Assembly: GCA_004556655.1 (NCBI GenBank) | Contig: SFGF01000095.1 | Location: 1 to 18,888, forward strand | Length of the DNA stretch: 18,888 nt | Source: Lachnospiraceae bacterium | Lineage (GTDB): Bacteria > Bacillota > Clostridia > Lachnospirales > Lachnospiraceae | Reading direction: 5' to 3' | In this document: positions 1-7,402 of the stretch, piece by piece | Layout of the letters: each line of letters opens with the position of its first letter | Numbering within the stretch: position 1 is the stretch's first letter | Made by a program: the position numbers and the translations under genes | The notes under the pieces: model-generated | The model's database searches: none | The model's input: only the letters and a program-made list of their open reading frames with translations | Told to the model about the DNA's origin: nothing

Positions 1-2
1 CC

Positions 3-35
3 GTCAACTTTGCCTTAAGCTGGCTGTTTGAATAG
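3..35 (+). other. Possible C-terminal tail of an upstream gene
   Basis: The third frame is open from the window edge and ends VNFALSWLFE then TAG at 33-35. This could be the last ten codons of a gene lying upstream, but ten codons are too few to identify a family or exclude chance. It would fit with the next gene starting only after a spacer of about 230 bases. Treat it as a hint. Confidence 0.2.
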
Positions 36-126
36 ATAAAAGAATATGTCTCCCGAAGTCCGGTTCCGGCGGGGCTTATTAAAGTGCCTCTATTCATAAG
101 ACTGCCATTCTATATCTCTCAAAAAT

Positions 127-171
127 TTGACAGATTGGCGCTTTTGAAAGCTATTTGCATTTTAAAATAGC
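127..171 (+). promoter_or_regulatory. Candidate promoter/operator region of the isomerase gene
   Basis: A perfect -35 hexamer TTGACA lies at 127-132, but no good -10 hexamer follows at 16-18 bases. The best -10-like string is TAAAAT at 163-168. A dyad GCTATTT (150-156) / AAATAGC (165-171) with an 8-base spacer encloses the palindrome ATTTTAAAAT (159-168), and TTGAAAGC at 144-151 resembles one half of a CcpA cre site. The geometry suits a regulator site upstream of the gene at 264, but none of these elements is complete, so this is a weak inference. Confidence 0.25.
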
Positions 172-188
172 AGTTTGCGGAAACTCAA

Positions 189-212
189 GGGGATTGCCAA
201 TTTGCAATCTCC
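189..212. repeat. Hairpin with 9-bp stem, partner of the terminator at 1225-1252
   Basis: Bases 189-197 pair with 204-212 (one G-U pair) around a 6-base loop. The core ATTGCCAATTTGCAAT at 193-208 is the exact reverse complement of 1231-1246, beyond the neighbouring gene. There is no T-run on the + strand side, so it is a poor terminator for transcripts entering from upstream. It lies in the leader of the isomerase gene and could be a dispersed intergenic hairpin, a leader structure or an mRNA-protecting stem. Confidence 0.55.
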
Positions 213-263
213 TCCATGTACAACTATTACATAAATTCATATATGAATCAGGAGGTGTGAAAT

Positions 264-1190
264 ATGCTATATACATCAGTAAACACTGATTATAACAATG
301 ATATACAAAATTGGGATGAAATAGAACATCAGATCAAATGTCTTGCGGAGACTGGTTTTACTCATACATCATGGATGCATAATTGGGATGGTGAATATCT
401 TTATAGTCCAAGTGAAATGTTTTATGCACGGGATCTGCTGCGGCATTACGGACTAAAAGCGCACACGATTCATGCGACCGAGGGAAGTTTTCGGAAAGAC
501 TATAAAAGTCCCAATCCATATATCCGGGAAGCGGGCGTAGAGCTTTTGAAAAACAGAATTGATTTATGTACGCAGATTGGTGCAGATACTATGGTGTTGC
601 ATATGGCATTACCGTTCAGAGTATTCCGCAAGTGTAAAGAGGCTAAAAAAGATTATTATGAACAGGTATTTAAATCTTTTGATGAGGTACAGCCATATGC
701 AAAAACGGCAGGTGTAAAAATTGCAGTGGAAAACCTGCTGTTTGCTCCGGCAGAAGATCAGAGGGATCAGTTTGAAAGGCTGTTTGAACGATACGATCGG
801 GAATTTATAGGATTGTGTTTTGATTCCGGTCATGCAAGTATCATGTTCCAGGATAATTATTATGAGTTATTGGAGAAATATTATGATCGCCTGTATGCCA
901 CACATTTACAGGATACGGATTCCATACCGAGGGAAGATCTGGATAATGATGAAAAAGTACTGGCTGCGGATAAACATAGATGTCCATTTACCGGAGTGTT
1001 GGACTGGAATCAGATTGCTTATTGGATCGCGCGGGCACCTATTGATTTACCGGCTGATTTTGAAGTGTGTCTGCAGTATGGAACTAAATACAATTCTCAG
1101 GAAAAAGAAATGGCAGATTTAAAACAGGCGTATGTTTATGCGGAAAGATTTTATCAGATGGTGTTGGATGAAAAAGCAAAGATAGTATAA
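264..1190 (+). CDS. Sugar phosphate isomerase/epimerase, xylose isomerase-like TIM barrel
   Basis: This 308-residue cytoplasmic protein has the pattern of the AP endonuclease 2 / xylose isomerase-like TIM-barrel family. Candidate metal or active-site residues sit at the ends of successive strands: His70 (TIHAT), His113 (VLHMA), Glu156 (VENLL), Asp187 and His190 (CFDSGH), His214 (THLQD) and Glu267 (FEV). The family includes epimerases and isomerases of ketoses, inosose dehydratases and related enzymes; which reaction is catalysed here cannot be read from sequence. The start is fixed by AGGAGG at 250-255, eight bases before ATG. The gene stands alone between two hairpins, the second an intrinsic terminator, so it is probably monocistronic and not part of the murE cluster. 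No sugar transporter or kinase is adjacent in this window to suggest a substrate. Family assignment is fairly sure; substrate unknown. Confidence 0.85.
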   Translation: MLYTSVNTDYNNDIQNWDEIEHQIKCLAETGFTHTSWMHNWDGEYLYSPSEMFYARDLLRHYGLKAHTIHATEGSFRKDYKSPNPYIREAGVELLKNRIDLCTQIGADTMVLHMALPFRVFRKCKEAKKDYYEQVFKSFDEVQPYAKTAGVKIAVENLLFAPAEDQRDQFERLFERYDREFIGLCFDSGHASIMFQDNYYELLEKYYDRLYATHLQDTDSIPREDLDNDEKVLAADKHRCPFTGVLDWNQIAYWIARAPIDLPADFEVCLQYGTKYNSQEKEMADLKQAYVYAERFYQMVLDEKAKIV

Positions 1191-1224
1191 TTTTAAATAT
1201 AGAATAGTAGAATAGTTGTCCAGG

Positions 1225-1263
1225 GAGGGTATTGCAAATTGGCAATACCCTCTTCATTTTTAT
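1225..1263 (+). terminator. Intrinsic terminator of the isomerase gene
   Basis: A perfect 11-bp stem (1225-1235 with 1242-1252) encloses a 6-base loop and is followed by TTCATTTTTAT. It lies 34 bases after the isomerase stop and about 80 bases before the murE start. Its core is the inverted copy of the hairpin core at 193-208. Confidence 0.8.
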
Positions 1264-1273
1264 CGAAAGATAT

Positions 1274-1286
1274 GATATTCTATAAC
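1274..1286 (+). promoter_or_regulatory. Candidate -10 region of the murE cluster promoter
   Basis: Between the terminator and the murE ribosome binding site lies an AT-rich run with two overlapping -10-like strings: GATATT at 1274-1279, and TATAAC at 1281-1286 (5 of 6 to TATAAT). No convincing -35 hexamer is seen at 17 bases upstream (TTTTAT). Since the preceding gene is terminated, a promoter for the cluster is expected here, but the exact site is uncertain. Confidence 0.3.
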
Positions 1287-1323
1287 TATCTGTGGGCAGC
1301 TTTTGAATTATGCCCAGGAGAAT

Positions 1324-1328
1324 GGAGG
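1324..1328 (+). promoter_or_regulatory. Ribosome binding site deciding the murE start
   Basis: GGAGG lies six bases before ATG at 1335. The open frame extends upstream to a TTG at 1239, but that codon falls within the terminator stem-loop and has no ribosome binding site, so the ATG is the start. Confidence 0.8.
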
Positions 1329-1334
1329 CATTCT

Positions 1335-2804
1335 ATGAAATTAACAAAATTATTGGAACGTTTGGAATATACATGTCTGCAGGGTACGATGGATCGGGAG
1401 ATTGAAGAAATCGTTGCCGATTCCCGGAAGGCAAAGGAAAGCTCCCTTTTTATCTGTATTCGGGGAGCTGTGGTTGATGGGCATACATTTGCGCAGGCAG
1501 TGGCTCAGCAGGGAACAAAAGTTATCGTTGTGGAAGAACTGGTGGAGGTACCGGAGGACGTGACGGTGATTCAGGTGAAGGATACCCGTTATGCCATGGC
1601 TGTGATTGCAGCTGCATATTACGGATATCCGGGAGATAAATTGAAAGTAATCGGTATTACCGGAACAAAAGGTAAAACTACTACCACTTACATGGTAAAA
1701 TCTATTCTGGAAAATGCGGGATATAAAGTAGGACTTATTGGAACGATTGAGACCATTATCGGAGATACTGTGATTCCATCTGCAAATACTACACCGGAAT
1801 CACTGCTGGTTCAGAAGTATTTTCGGCAGATGCTGGATGAAGGCTGCGACTGTGCAGTGATGGAGGTTTCTTCTCAAGGGTTGATGCTTCACCGGACAGC
1901 AGGATTTCAGTTTGAGATCGGAATCTTTACCAATATTGAGCCGGATCATATCGGACCGAATGAACATACCAGTTTTGAGCATTATCTGGAATGTAAGAAG
2001 ATGTTGCTTCGTCAGTGTAAAATAGGAATTGTCAACCGCGATGATGAGCATTTTGAGAAAATTGTGGATGGACACACCTGTACACTGGAGACGTATGGAT
2101 TTTCCCCAGAGGCTGATTTGCGGGCAGTGAATCCAAAGCTTGTGACAGGAAAAGGTACATTGGGGATTTCTTATCAGCTGGATGGACTGCTGCATTTCCC
2201 GGTGGAGATCGACCTTCCGGGCAAATTCAGTATCTATAATTCACTGACTGCTATCGCCATCTGCCGTCATTTTCATGTATCTGAGGAAAATATCCGAAAA
2301 GCGCTGAAAGTAGCCAAGGTGAAGGGGCGTATTGAGATGGTGAAAGTGTCAGATGAATTTACGCTGATGATTGATTATGCACACAATGCCATGAGTCTGG
2401 AAAGTCTTCTGACAACATTGAAGGAGTATCATCCGAATCGGTTGGTCTGCCTGTTCGGGTGTGGCGGTAATCGTTCCAGAGACAGAAGATTTGAGATGGG
2501 TGAGGTATCTGGAAAACTGGCTGATCTTACAATTATCACTTCAGATAATCCGAGAAATGAAGAGCCTCAGGCGATCATTGATGATATCAAAACCGGAATC
2601 AGCAAAACAGACGGTAAATATGTTGAGATTATTGACCGGAAAGAAGCGATTGCCTATGCGATCCGTCATGGAGAACCGGGAGATATTGTGGTACTGGCAG
2701 GTAAAGGACATGAAGATTACCAGGAGATCAAAGGTAAGAAATATCCCATGGATGAAAGGGTATTGATTCAGGAAATCCTGGATGAAGATGCCGGGAAACG
2801 GTAA
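1335..2804 (+). CDS. murE: UDP-MurNAc-tripeptide ligase MurE, predicted meso-diaminopimelate type
   Basis: This cytoplasmic ATP-dependent ligase adds the third stem-peptide residue to UDP-MurNAc-L-Ala-D-Glu. Its 489 residues match the usual family length. The N-terminal UDP-substrate domain is followed by the ATP loop GTKGKTTT (110-117), the NTTPES segment (151-156), the YLECKK segment with the probable carbamylated lysine (221/222), and the C-terminal domain with DNPR at 404-407 and AGKGHE at 455-460. DNPR is the known signature of enzymes selecting meso-diaminopimelate; lysine-type enzymes differ there. It heads the housekeeping cluster, with priA starting 11 bases after its stop. All key motifs are intact. 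Confidence 0.95.
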   Translation: MKLTKLLERLEYTCLQGTMDREIEEIVADSRKAKESSLFICIRGAVVDGHTFAQAVAQQGTKVIVVEELVEVPEDVTVIQVKDTRYAMAVIAAAYYGYPGDKLKVIGITGTKGKTTTTYMVKSILENAGYKVGLIGTIETIIGDTVIPSANTTPESLLVQKYFRQMLDEGCDCAVMEVSSQGLMLHRTAGFQFEIGIFTNIEPDHIGPNEHTSFEHYLECKKMLLRQCKIGIVNRDDEHFEKIVDGHTCTLETYGFSPEADLRAVNPKLVTGKGTLGISYQLDGLLHFPVEIDLPGKFSIYNSLTAIAICRHFHVSEENIRKALKVAKVKGRIEMVKVSDEFTLMIDYAHNAMSLESLLTTLKEYHPNRLVCLFGCGGNRSRDRRFEMGEVSGKLADLTIITSDNPRNEEPQAIIDDIKTGISKTDGKYVEIIDRKEAIAYAIRHGEPGDIVVLAGKGHEDYQEIKGKKYPMDERVLIQEILDEDAGKR

Positions 2805-2815
2805 AGGCGGACCGG

Positions 2816-5047
2816 ATGAGTGAACAGAAATGGTTTGCCGATATAATTGTTGATATAACCAGTGAAAAGCTGGATCGTACCTTTCAGTACAAAATTTCAT
2901 CCGAGATGGTGGGAATTCTGAAACCGGGAATGCAGGTTTCGGTTCCGTTTGGCAACGGAGGAAGGACGATTCGGGGATATGTGATCCAGATTACAGATCA
3001 TCCTTCTTATGAAACGGAAAAGATGAAAGAGATTCTGGCAGTGGAAGATAATACCAACAGCATAGAGTCCCGTCTGATCGCACTGGCAGCATGGATGCGA
3101 AAGCAGTATGGATCTACTATGATTCAGGCATTAAAGACAGTACTTCCTGTGAAACAGAAGATCAGACAGCGGGAAGAACGGTGGATTTCTTTGAAAATCA
3201 CCAGAGAGGAAGCGGAAAGACAGCTGGAACTTTATAAGAAAAAACATCATGTGGCCAGACAGAGGATTCTGGAAGCCGTGTTGGAGGAGGGAGAGCTGGC
3301 TTATACACTGGCTGTCAATAAACTTCATGTGGCGGCAGGGGTTCTGAAGACCATGGAAGAGCAGGGGATTTTCCGAATCCAGTCCAGGACGGTGTACCGT
3401 AATCCGGTGCAGGAAACAGAGATTGAATCGGAAGTTTTTACTCTTACGGTTGAGCAGCAGAGAATTACCGATGCGATCCTGGAAGGATGGAAACAAAATG
3501 ATAACAGACCCTGCCTGATCCGGGGAGTTACAGGAAGCGGAAAGACGCAGGTTTATATGGAACTGATGGATAAAGTCCTTAAAGAAGGCAGACAGGTGAT
3601 TCTACTGATACCTGAGATTGCGTTAACATATCAGACAGTTTTGCGATTTTATCATCGATTTGGAGACCGGGTATCGGTTCTTCATTCCCGGCTGTCACAA
3701 GGGGAACGTTCAGATCAGTTCGAGAGAGCTAAAAAAGGGGAGATCCAGATTATGATCGGTCCCCGGTCCGCATTGTTTACTCCATTTCCTGATCTGGGTC
3801 TGATTCTGATCGATGAAGAACATGAAACTTCTTATCAGAGCGAGACCACACCCTGTTATCATGCCAGGGAGACAGCCATCGCACGGGCGGAGCTTGAGAA
3901 CAGTCGGGTGGTGATGGGAAGCGCAACACCGTCGGTAGATGCGTATTACCGGGCAAAGCAAGGAAGATATCGTTTGTTTGAGATGGAACATCGTTATGAA
4001 AACAGAAGTCTTCCCATTGTATATACGGTGGATCTCAGGGAAGAATTAAAAGAGGGAAATCGTTCGATCCTGAGCAGAAAATTACAAACAGGCATCGAGG
4101 AGAGACTGCGGAAAAAGGAGCAGGTGATGTTGTTCTTGAACCGTCGGGGATATGCGGGATTTATGTCCTGTCGTGCCTGCGGAAGTGTGATGAAGTGTCC
4201 GCATTGTGATGTTTCTTTATCGCTGCATCGTCATGGACGGATGGTCTGTCATTACTGTGGATATGAAACCGGACAGCCGGAGCAATGTCCCCGATGCGGA
4301 TCCCCTTATATTGGAGGATTCCGGGCGGGAACTCAGCAGATCGAAGATATTGTGAAAAAAATGTACCCCCAGGCGAGAGTCCTAAGGATGGATCTGGATA
4401 CCACGAAAAAAAAGGAAGGGCATGCGCAGATTCTTTCTGCATTTGCCAATCAGGAGGCTGACATTCTGATCGGCACCCAGATGATCGTTAAGGGGCATGA
4501 TTTTCCCAAAGTAACACTGGTGGGAGTCCTTGCAGCGGATCTGTCTCTGAACATCAGCGATTACCGGGCCAGTGAGAGGACATTTCAGCTTTTGACACAG
4601 GCTGTGGGTCGGGCCGGACGGGGGGAAACGCCGGGAGAAGCGGTGATACAGACCTATCAACCGGAACATTACAGCATACAGGCGGCAATCCGTCAGGATT
4701 ATCCCGGATTTTATCAGGAAGAGATAGAGTATCGTCAATTGATGTCCTATCCTCCGGTATCCAATCTTTTTGCAGTAAGAGGTAGCAGTATGGATGAAGA
4801 ACTCTTAACAGCAGGTATGGGATATATCAGACGTTTTCTTCGGAAAGTCGATGTGGGAGGACATTTGCAGATGATCGGACCGGCGGATGAACCGGTAGCG
4901 AAGGTAGCAGACATGTACAGACAGGTACTGTATGTAAAACATGAAAATATGGAACAGCTGTTGAGAGCAAAAGATAAACTGGAGCAGTATATCGAGATCA
5001 ACAGCGGTTTTAAAAATATAAGAATTCAGTTTCAATTTAATAACTAA
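2816..5047 (+). CDS. priA: Primosomal protein N' (replication restart helicase PriA)
   Basis: PriA is a 3'-to-5' superfamily 2 DNA helicase that recognises stalled forks and reloads the replisome. This 743-residue protein has the N-terminal fork-binding domain (about 1-110) and a winged-helix segment (about 140-190). The helicase core carries Walker A GVTGSGKT (237-244) and a DEEH box (333-336). Eight cysteines at 452, 455, 461, 464, 478, 481, 491 and 494 form the paired zinc-binding insert. The second helicase lobe follows, with QAVGRAGR motif VI. Length and motifs are typical. It follows murE by 11 bases and is 27 bases ahead of def, so it is probably co-transcribed with them. Confidence 0.96.
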   Translation: MSEQKWFADIIVDITSEKLDRTFQYKISSEMVGILKPGMQVSVPFGNGGRTIRGYVIQITDHPSYETEKMKEILAVEDNTNSIESRLIALAAWMRKQYGSTMIQALKTVLPVKQKIRQREERWISLKITREEAERQLELYKKKHHVARQRILEAVLEEGELAYTLAVNKLHVAAGVLKTMEEQGIFRIQSRTVYRNPVQETEIESEVFTLTVEQQRITDAILEGWKQNDNRPCLIRGVTGSGKTQVYMELMDKVLKEGRQVILLIPEIALTYQTVLRFYHRFGDRVSVLHSRLSQGERSDQFERAKKGEIQIMIGPRSALFTPFPDLGLILIDEEHETSYQSETTPCYHARETAIARAELENSRVVMGSATPSVDAYYRAKQGRYRLFEMEHRYENRSLPIVYTVDLREELKEGNRSILSRKLQTGIEERLRKKEQVMLFLNRRGYAGFMSCRACGSVMKCPHCDVSLSLHRHGRMVCHYCGYETGQPEQCPRCGSPYIGGFRAGTQQIEDIVKKMYPQARVLRMDLDTTKKKEGHAQILSAFANQEADILIGTQMIVKGHDFPKVTLVGVLAADLSLNISDYRASERTFQLLTQAVGRAGRGETPGEAVIQTYQPEHYSIQAAIRQDYPGFYQEEIEYRQLMSYPPVSNLFAVRGSSMDEELLTAGMGYIRRFLRKVDVGGHLQMIGPADEPVAKVADMYRQVLYVKHENMEQLLRAKDKLEQYIEINSGFKNIRIQFQFNN

Positions 5048-5074
5048 CTATAGAAAGTAAATGGAGGATGCAGA

Positions 5075-5557
5075 ATGGCAATTCGTAAAATCAGAATTAT
5101 GGGTGATCGTATTTTAACAAAGAAATGCCGCCCGGTAGATGAGGTGACACCGAAAATTAAAACCCTGATCAAGGATATGCTGGATACCATGTATGACGCA
5201 TATGGAGTAGGGCTGGCAGCACCACAGGTGGGTATTTTAAAGAGAATCGTTGTAATTGATGTTGGAGATCGTCCGTGGGTACTGATCAATCCGGAGATTA
5301 CAGAAACCTCCGGTTCACAGACCGGTGATGAAGGATGTCTGAGCCTTCCCGGAAAATCAGGTACGGTTACAAGACCGAATGTAGTTACAGTAAAAGCGTA
5401 TGATGAAAATATGGAGCCATTTACTCTGACAGGAGAAGGATTACTTGCAAGAGCTATTTGCCATGAATGCGAACATCTGGATGGTATCATGTATGTGGAA
5501 CATGTGGAAGGTGAGCTTCATGATAATCAATATGACGAACAGGAAGAGGATGAATAA
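5075..5557 (+). CDS. def: Peptide deformylase
   Basis: Peptide deformylase removes the formyl group from the N-terminal Met of new proteins at the ribosome exit. The three family motifs are present: GVGLAAPQ (44-51), EGCLS (86-90) with metal-ligand Cys88, and HECEH (130-134) with the two ligand histidines and catalytic Glu131. The last motif has Glu at 133 where HExDH is common, a conservative change. The 160-residue length fits clostridial Def; the C-terminus is an acidic tail. GGAGG upstream supports the ATG. It ends with tandem TAA codons directly before fmt, the enzyme that makes the formyl group Def removes, a classic pairing. Confidence 0.96.
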   Translation: MAIRKIRIMGDRILTKKCRPVDEVTPKIKTLIKDMLDTMYDAYGVGLAAPQVGILKRIVVIDVGDRPWVLINPEITETSGSQTGDEGCLSLPGKSGTVTRPNVVTVKAYDENMEPFTLTGEGLLARAICHECEHLDGIMYVEHVEGELHDNQYDEQEEDE

Positions 5558-5560
5558 TAA

Positions 5561-6502
5561 ATGAGAGTTGTTTTTATGGGAACACCGGATTTTTCTGTGG
5601 GGACTTTACGTGAACTGGTGAAAGCAGGTCATGAGGTTGTAGGTGTGGTGAGCCAGCCGGATAAACCGAAAGGAAGAGGCAAAAGCCTTATGCCCACACC
5701 GGTAAAGGAAGCCGCACTTGAGTTGGGACTTCCGGTATATCAGCCGAAAAAGGTCAGAGAGCCTGAGTTCATAGAGATATTGAGAAAACTGGAACCGGAG
5801 GTTATCGTGGTGGTGGCATTCGGACAGATCATACCGCAGGAAATTCTGGATCTGCCGCCTTACGGCTGCATCAATGTACATGCCTCTCTTTTACCGAAAT
5901 ACCGGGGAGCAGCACCGATTCAGTGGGCTGTGATCGACGGTGAGCCACAGTCAGGTGTTACAATCATGAAAATGGATGCGGGGCTTGATACGGGAGATAT
6001 GATCACAAAAGTGGTTGTGCCGATCGCGGAAGAGGAGACAGGCGGAAGTCTGTTTGATAAGCTTAGTGCCGCAGGTGCAAGGCTTCTTGTGGATACTCTT
6101 CCGTCTTTGACAAATGGTACAGCTGTGTATGAAAAACAGCCGGAGGAAAGTCCCACACCTTATGCAGCCATGATTCAGAAGCAGATGGGAAATATTGACT
6201 GGAATCGTCCGGCTGTGGAGATTGAGAGATTGGTGCGTGGGTTGAATCCATGGCCCAGCGCTTACACAAAACTGAAAGGCAAAACACTGAAGATTTGGAA
6301 AGCACAGGTGATAGAGGAGTCTGAAAATGATGCAGCTTTGGCTCCGGGTACGGTAATTCAGGCTGATACCCATGGCCTTTATGTAAAAACCGGACAGGAT
6401 ATATTGAATATTACGGAGCTTCAGCTAGAGGGAAAAAAAAGAATGGATACTCCGGCATTTCTGCGGGGGTATACTGTAGAAACGGGAAGCGTTTTATCTT
6501 AA
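5561..6502 (+). CDS. fmt: Methionyl-tRNA formyltransferase
   Basis: Fmt transfers a formyl group from 10-formyl-tetrahydrofolate to initiator Met-tRNA. The protein has 313 residues. The N-terminal formyltransferase domain contains Asn105 and His107 in INVHASLLPKYRG and Asp143 in DAGLDTGD, the catalytic triad of the family. The C-terminal OB-like domain begins near residue 205. The gene starts three bases after the def stop, with GAGG inside the end of def as a likely ribosome binding site. The last three codons and the stop form the base of a long inverted repeat (6493-6585) that continues into the spacer, so mRNA structure may affect this 3' end. The protein C-terminus itself looks normal for the family. 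Confidence 0.96.
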   Translation: MRVVFMGTPDFSVGTLRELVKAGHEVVGVVSQPDKPKGRGKSLMPTPVKEAALELGLPVYQPKKVREPEFIEILRKLEPEVIVVVAFGQIIPQEILDLPPYGCINVHASLLPKYRGAAPIQWAVIDGEPQSGVTIMKMDAGLDTGDMITKVVVPIAEEETGGSLFDKLSAAGARLLVDTLPSLTNGTAVYEKQPEESPTPYAAMIQKQMGNIDWNRPAVEIERLVRGLNPWPSAYTKLKGKTLKIWKAQVIEESENDAALAPGTVIQADTHGLYVKTGQDILNITELQLEGKKRMDTPAFLRGYTVETGSVLS

Positions 6503-6585
6503 AAGGAGATAAGACTCCCACCTCTATAGGTGGTGAGTTACGACAATTTAGTCTTGGTGGGAGTCCAATCTCCTTCCAAGATAAA
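6493..6585. repeat. Long three-block inverted repeat at the fmt 3' end
   Basis: Three perfectly paired blocks, separated by 2x2 internal loops, make a 26-bp interrupted stem: 6493-6500 with 6578-6585, 6503-6510 with 6568-6575, and GACTCCCACC 6513-6522 with GGTGGGAGTC 6556-6565. The 33-base apex contains a competing hairpin CCACCT-CTAT-AGGTGG (6518-6533), and AAGACT (6511-6516) can alternatively pair with AGTCTT (6550-6555). There is no T-run, so it is not an ordinary terminator. Possibilities are a remnant or end of an IS200/IS605-type element (their ends carry such hairpins), a miniature element, or a structured RNA in the polycistronic mRNA. The pairing is seen directly; the identity is not known. 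Confidence 0.75.
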
Positions 6586-6589
6586 GCCT

Positions 6590-6639
6590 CATGCAAAGCA
6601 TGACGCGCACCTCGCAGCAAGTACGCCGAGGCGTACTTG
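6590..6639. repeat. Two further perfect hairpins in the fmt-peptidase spacer
   Basis: CATGC-AAA-GCATG lies at 6590-6602. At 6618-6639 a 10-base perfect palindrome arm CAAGTACGCC / GGCGTACTTG is separated by only GA. Neither is followed by a T-run. Together with the repeat at 6493-6585 they make the first 150 bases of the spacer almost entirely structured, suggesting one compound element inserted before the peptidase gene. Confidence 0.65.
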
Positions 6640-6691
6640 AACTTGAAAGAAGAGAACCTGAACGGAATGATAGGAAAAGAGGAGAGAGCAG

Positions 6692-7402
6692 ATGTATTAT
6701 GGAATGGGTTATAGAATGTATTTTGATCCCACATACGTACTTGTACTGATCGCTGCATTGATCGCACTGGCAGCATCCGGTTATTGTACTTCAACGATGA
6801 GACGATACAGCAGGGTCAGAATTTCGTCAGGTGTGACAGGGCAGGAAGCGGTGGAGCGTGTTTTACACGCAGCCAGAATCTATGATGTGGGACTTTACAG
6901 GCTGGGTGGCACAGGAAGTTCATTTTACCGGTATGATAAAACAATTCATTTGTCGGAAGATTTGTTTGCTCAGCCCAGTATTACAGCGGTAGCTACAGCT
7001 GCGCATGAATGTGGACATGCCATGCAGCATGCCAGTGGATATGTGGTAAACCGGGTGATTAATTTTCTAAACCCCGTGGTACAGATCAGTTCCAATGCGG
7101 CGATACCGATTTTTATTCTGGGATTGATTTTTTCTCTGGAACCGCTGCAGACTCTGGGAATCATACTCTTTGGGGCAGTTGTAGTCTTTCAGCTTCTGAC
7201 TCTGCCCTGTGAGATGAATGCATCCCGGAGAGCGATTGCTATGCTGAAGAGCACGGGGATTGTTCGCACAGAAGAAGAAATCAGAGGTGCGAAAAAAGTG
7301 CTGTTTGCCGCAGGTCTTACGTATGTGGCAGCACTGGCAGGAGCACTTCTCCAGTTACTGCGTTTGATTATTTTATCCGGAGGAAGAAGACGTGACGATT
7401 GA
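6692..7402 (+). CDS. Membrane zinc metallopeptidase, YugP type
   Basis: This 236-residue membrane protein belongs to the YugP-like neutral zinc metallopeptidase family (Zn_peptidase_2). It has a Tyr/Gly/Met-rich start, a first membrane segment at about 14-30, a gluzincin motif HECGH at 105-109, and LPCEMNASRRA at 171-181, whose Glu174 is a likely third zinc ligand. Further membrane segments lie at about 132-148, 150-171 and 204-228. The physiological substrate of the family is not established. The gene follows the structured spacer, uses GAGGAGAG as ribosome binding site, and its last codons overlap the start of rsmB by 11 bases, so the two are translationally linked. Confidence 0.85.
   Translation: MYYGMGYRMYFDPTYVLVLIAALIALAASGYCTSTMRRYSRVRISSGVTGQEAVERVLHAARIYDVGLYRLGGTGSSFYRYDKTIHLSEDLFAQPSITAVATAAHECGHAMQHASGYVVNRVINFLNPVVQISSNAAIPIFILGLIFSLEPLQTLGIILFGAVVVFQLLTLPCEMNASRRAIAMLKSTGIVRTEEEIRGAKKVLFAAGLTYVAALAGALLQLLRLIILSGGRRRDD

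Noticed and set aside
189..212. Terminator of a gene entering from the left
   Set aside because: No T-run follows on the + strand; the hairpin lies in the leader of the isomerase gene about 150 bases beyond the possible upstream stop.
1239..1334. N-terminal extension of MurE from a TTG codon (32 extra residues)
   Set aside because: The TTG sits in the terminator stem-loop, has no ribosome binding site, and the extra residues do not resemble the family; ATG 1335 has GGAGG at the right distance.
6493..6585. Intrinsic terminator between fmt and the peptidase gene
   Set aside because: The stem is long but not followed by a T-run on either side, and the internal loops and competing hairpin are unlike ordinary terminators.
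6411..6794. Minus-strand open frame of 127 codons across the fmt-peptidase spacer, as a possible transposase remnant
   Set aside because: It overlaps the coding strands of two real genes, has no ribosome binding site and no recognisable transposase motif; openness here seems accidental.
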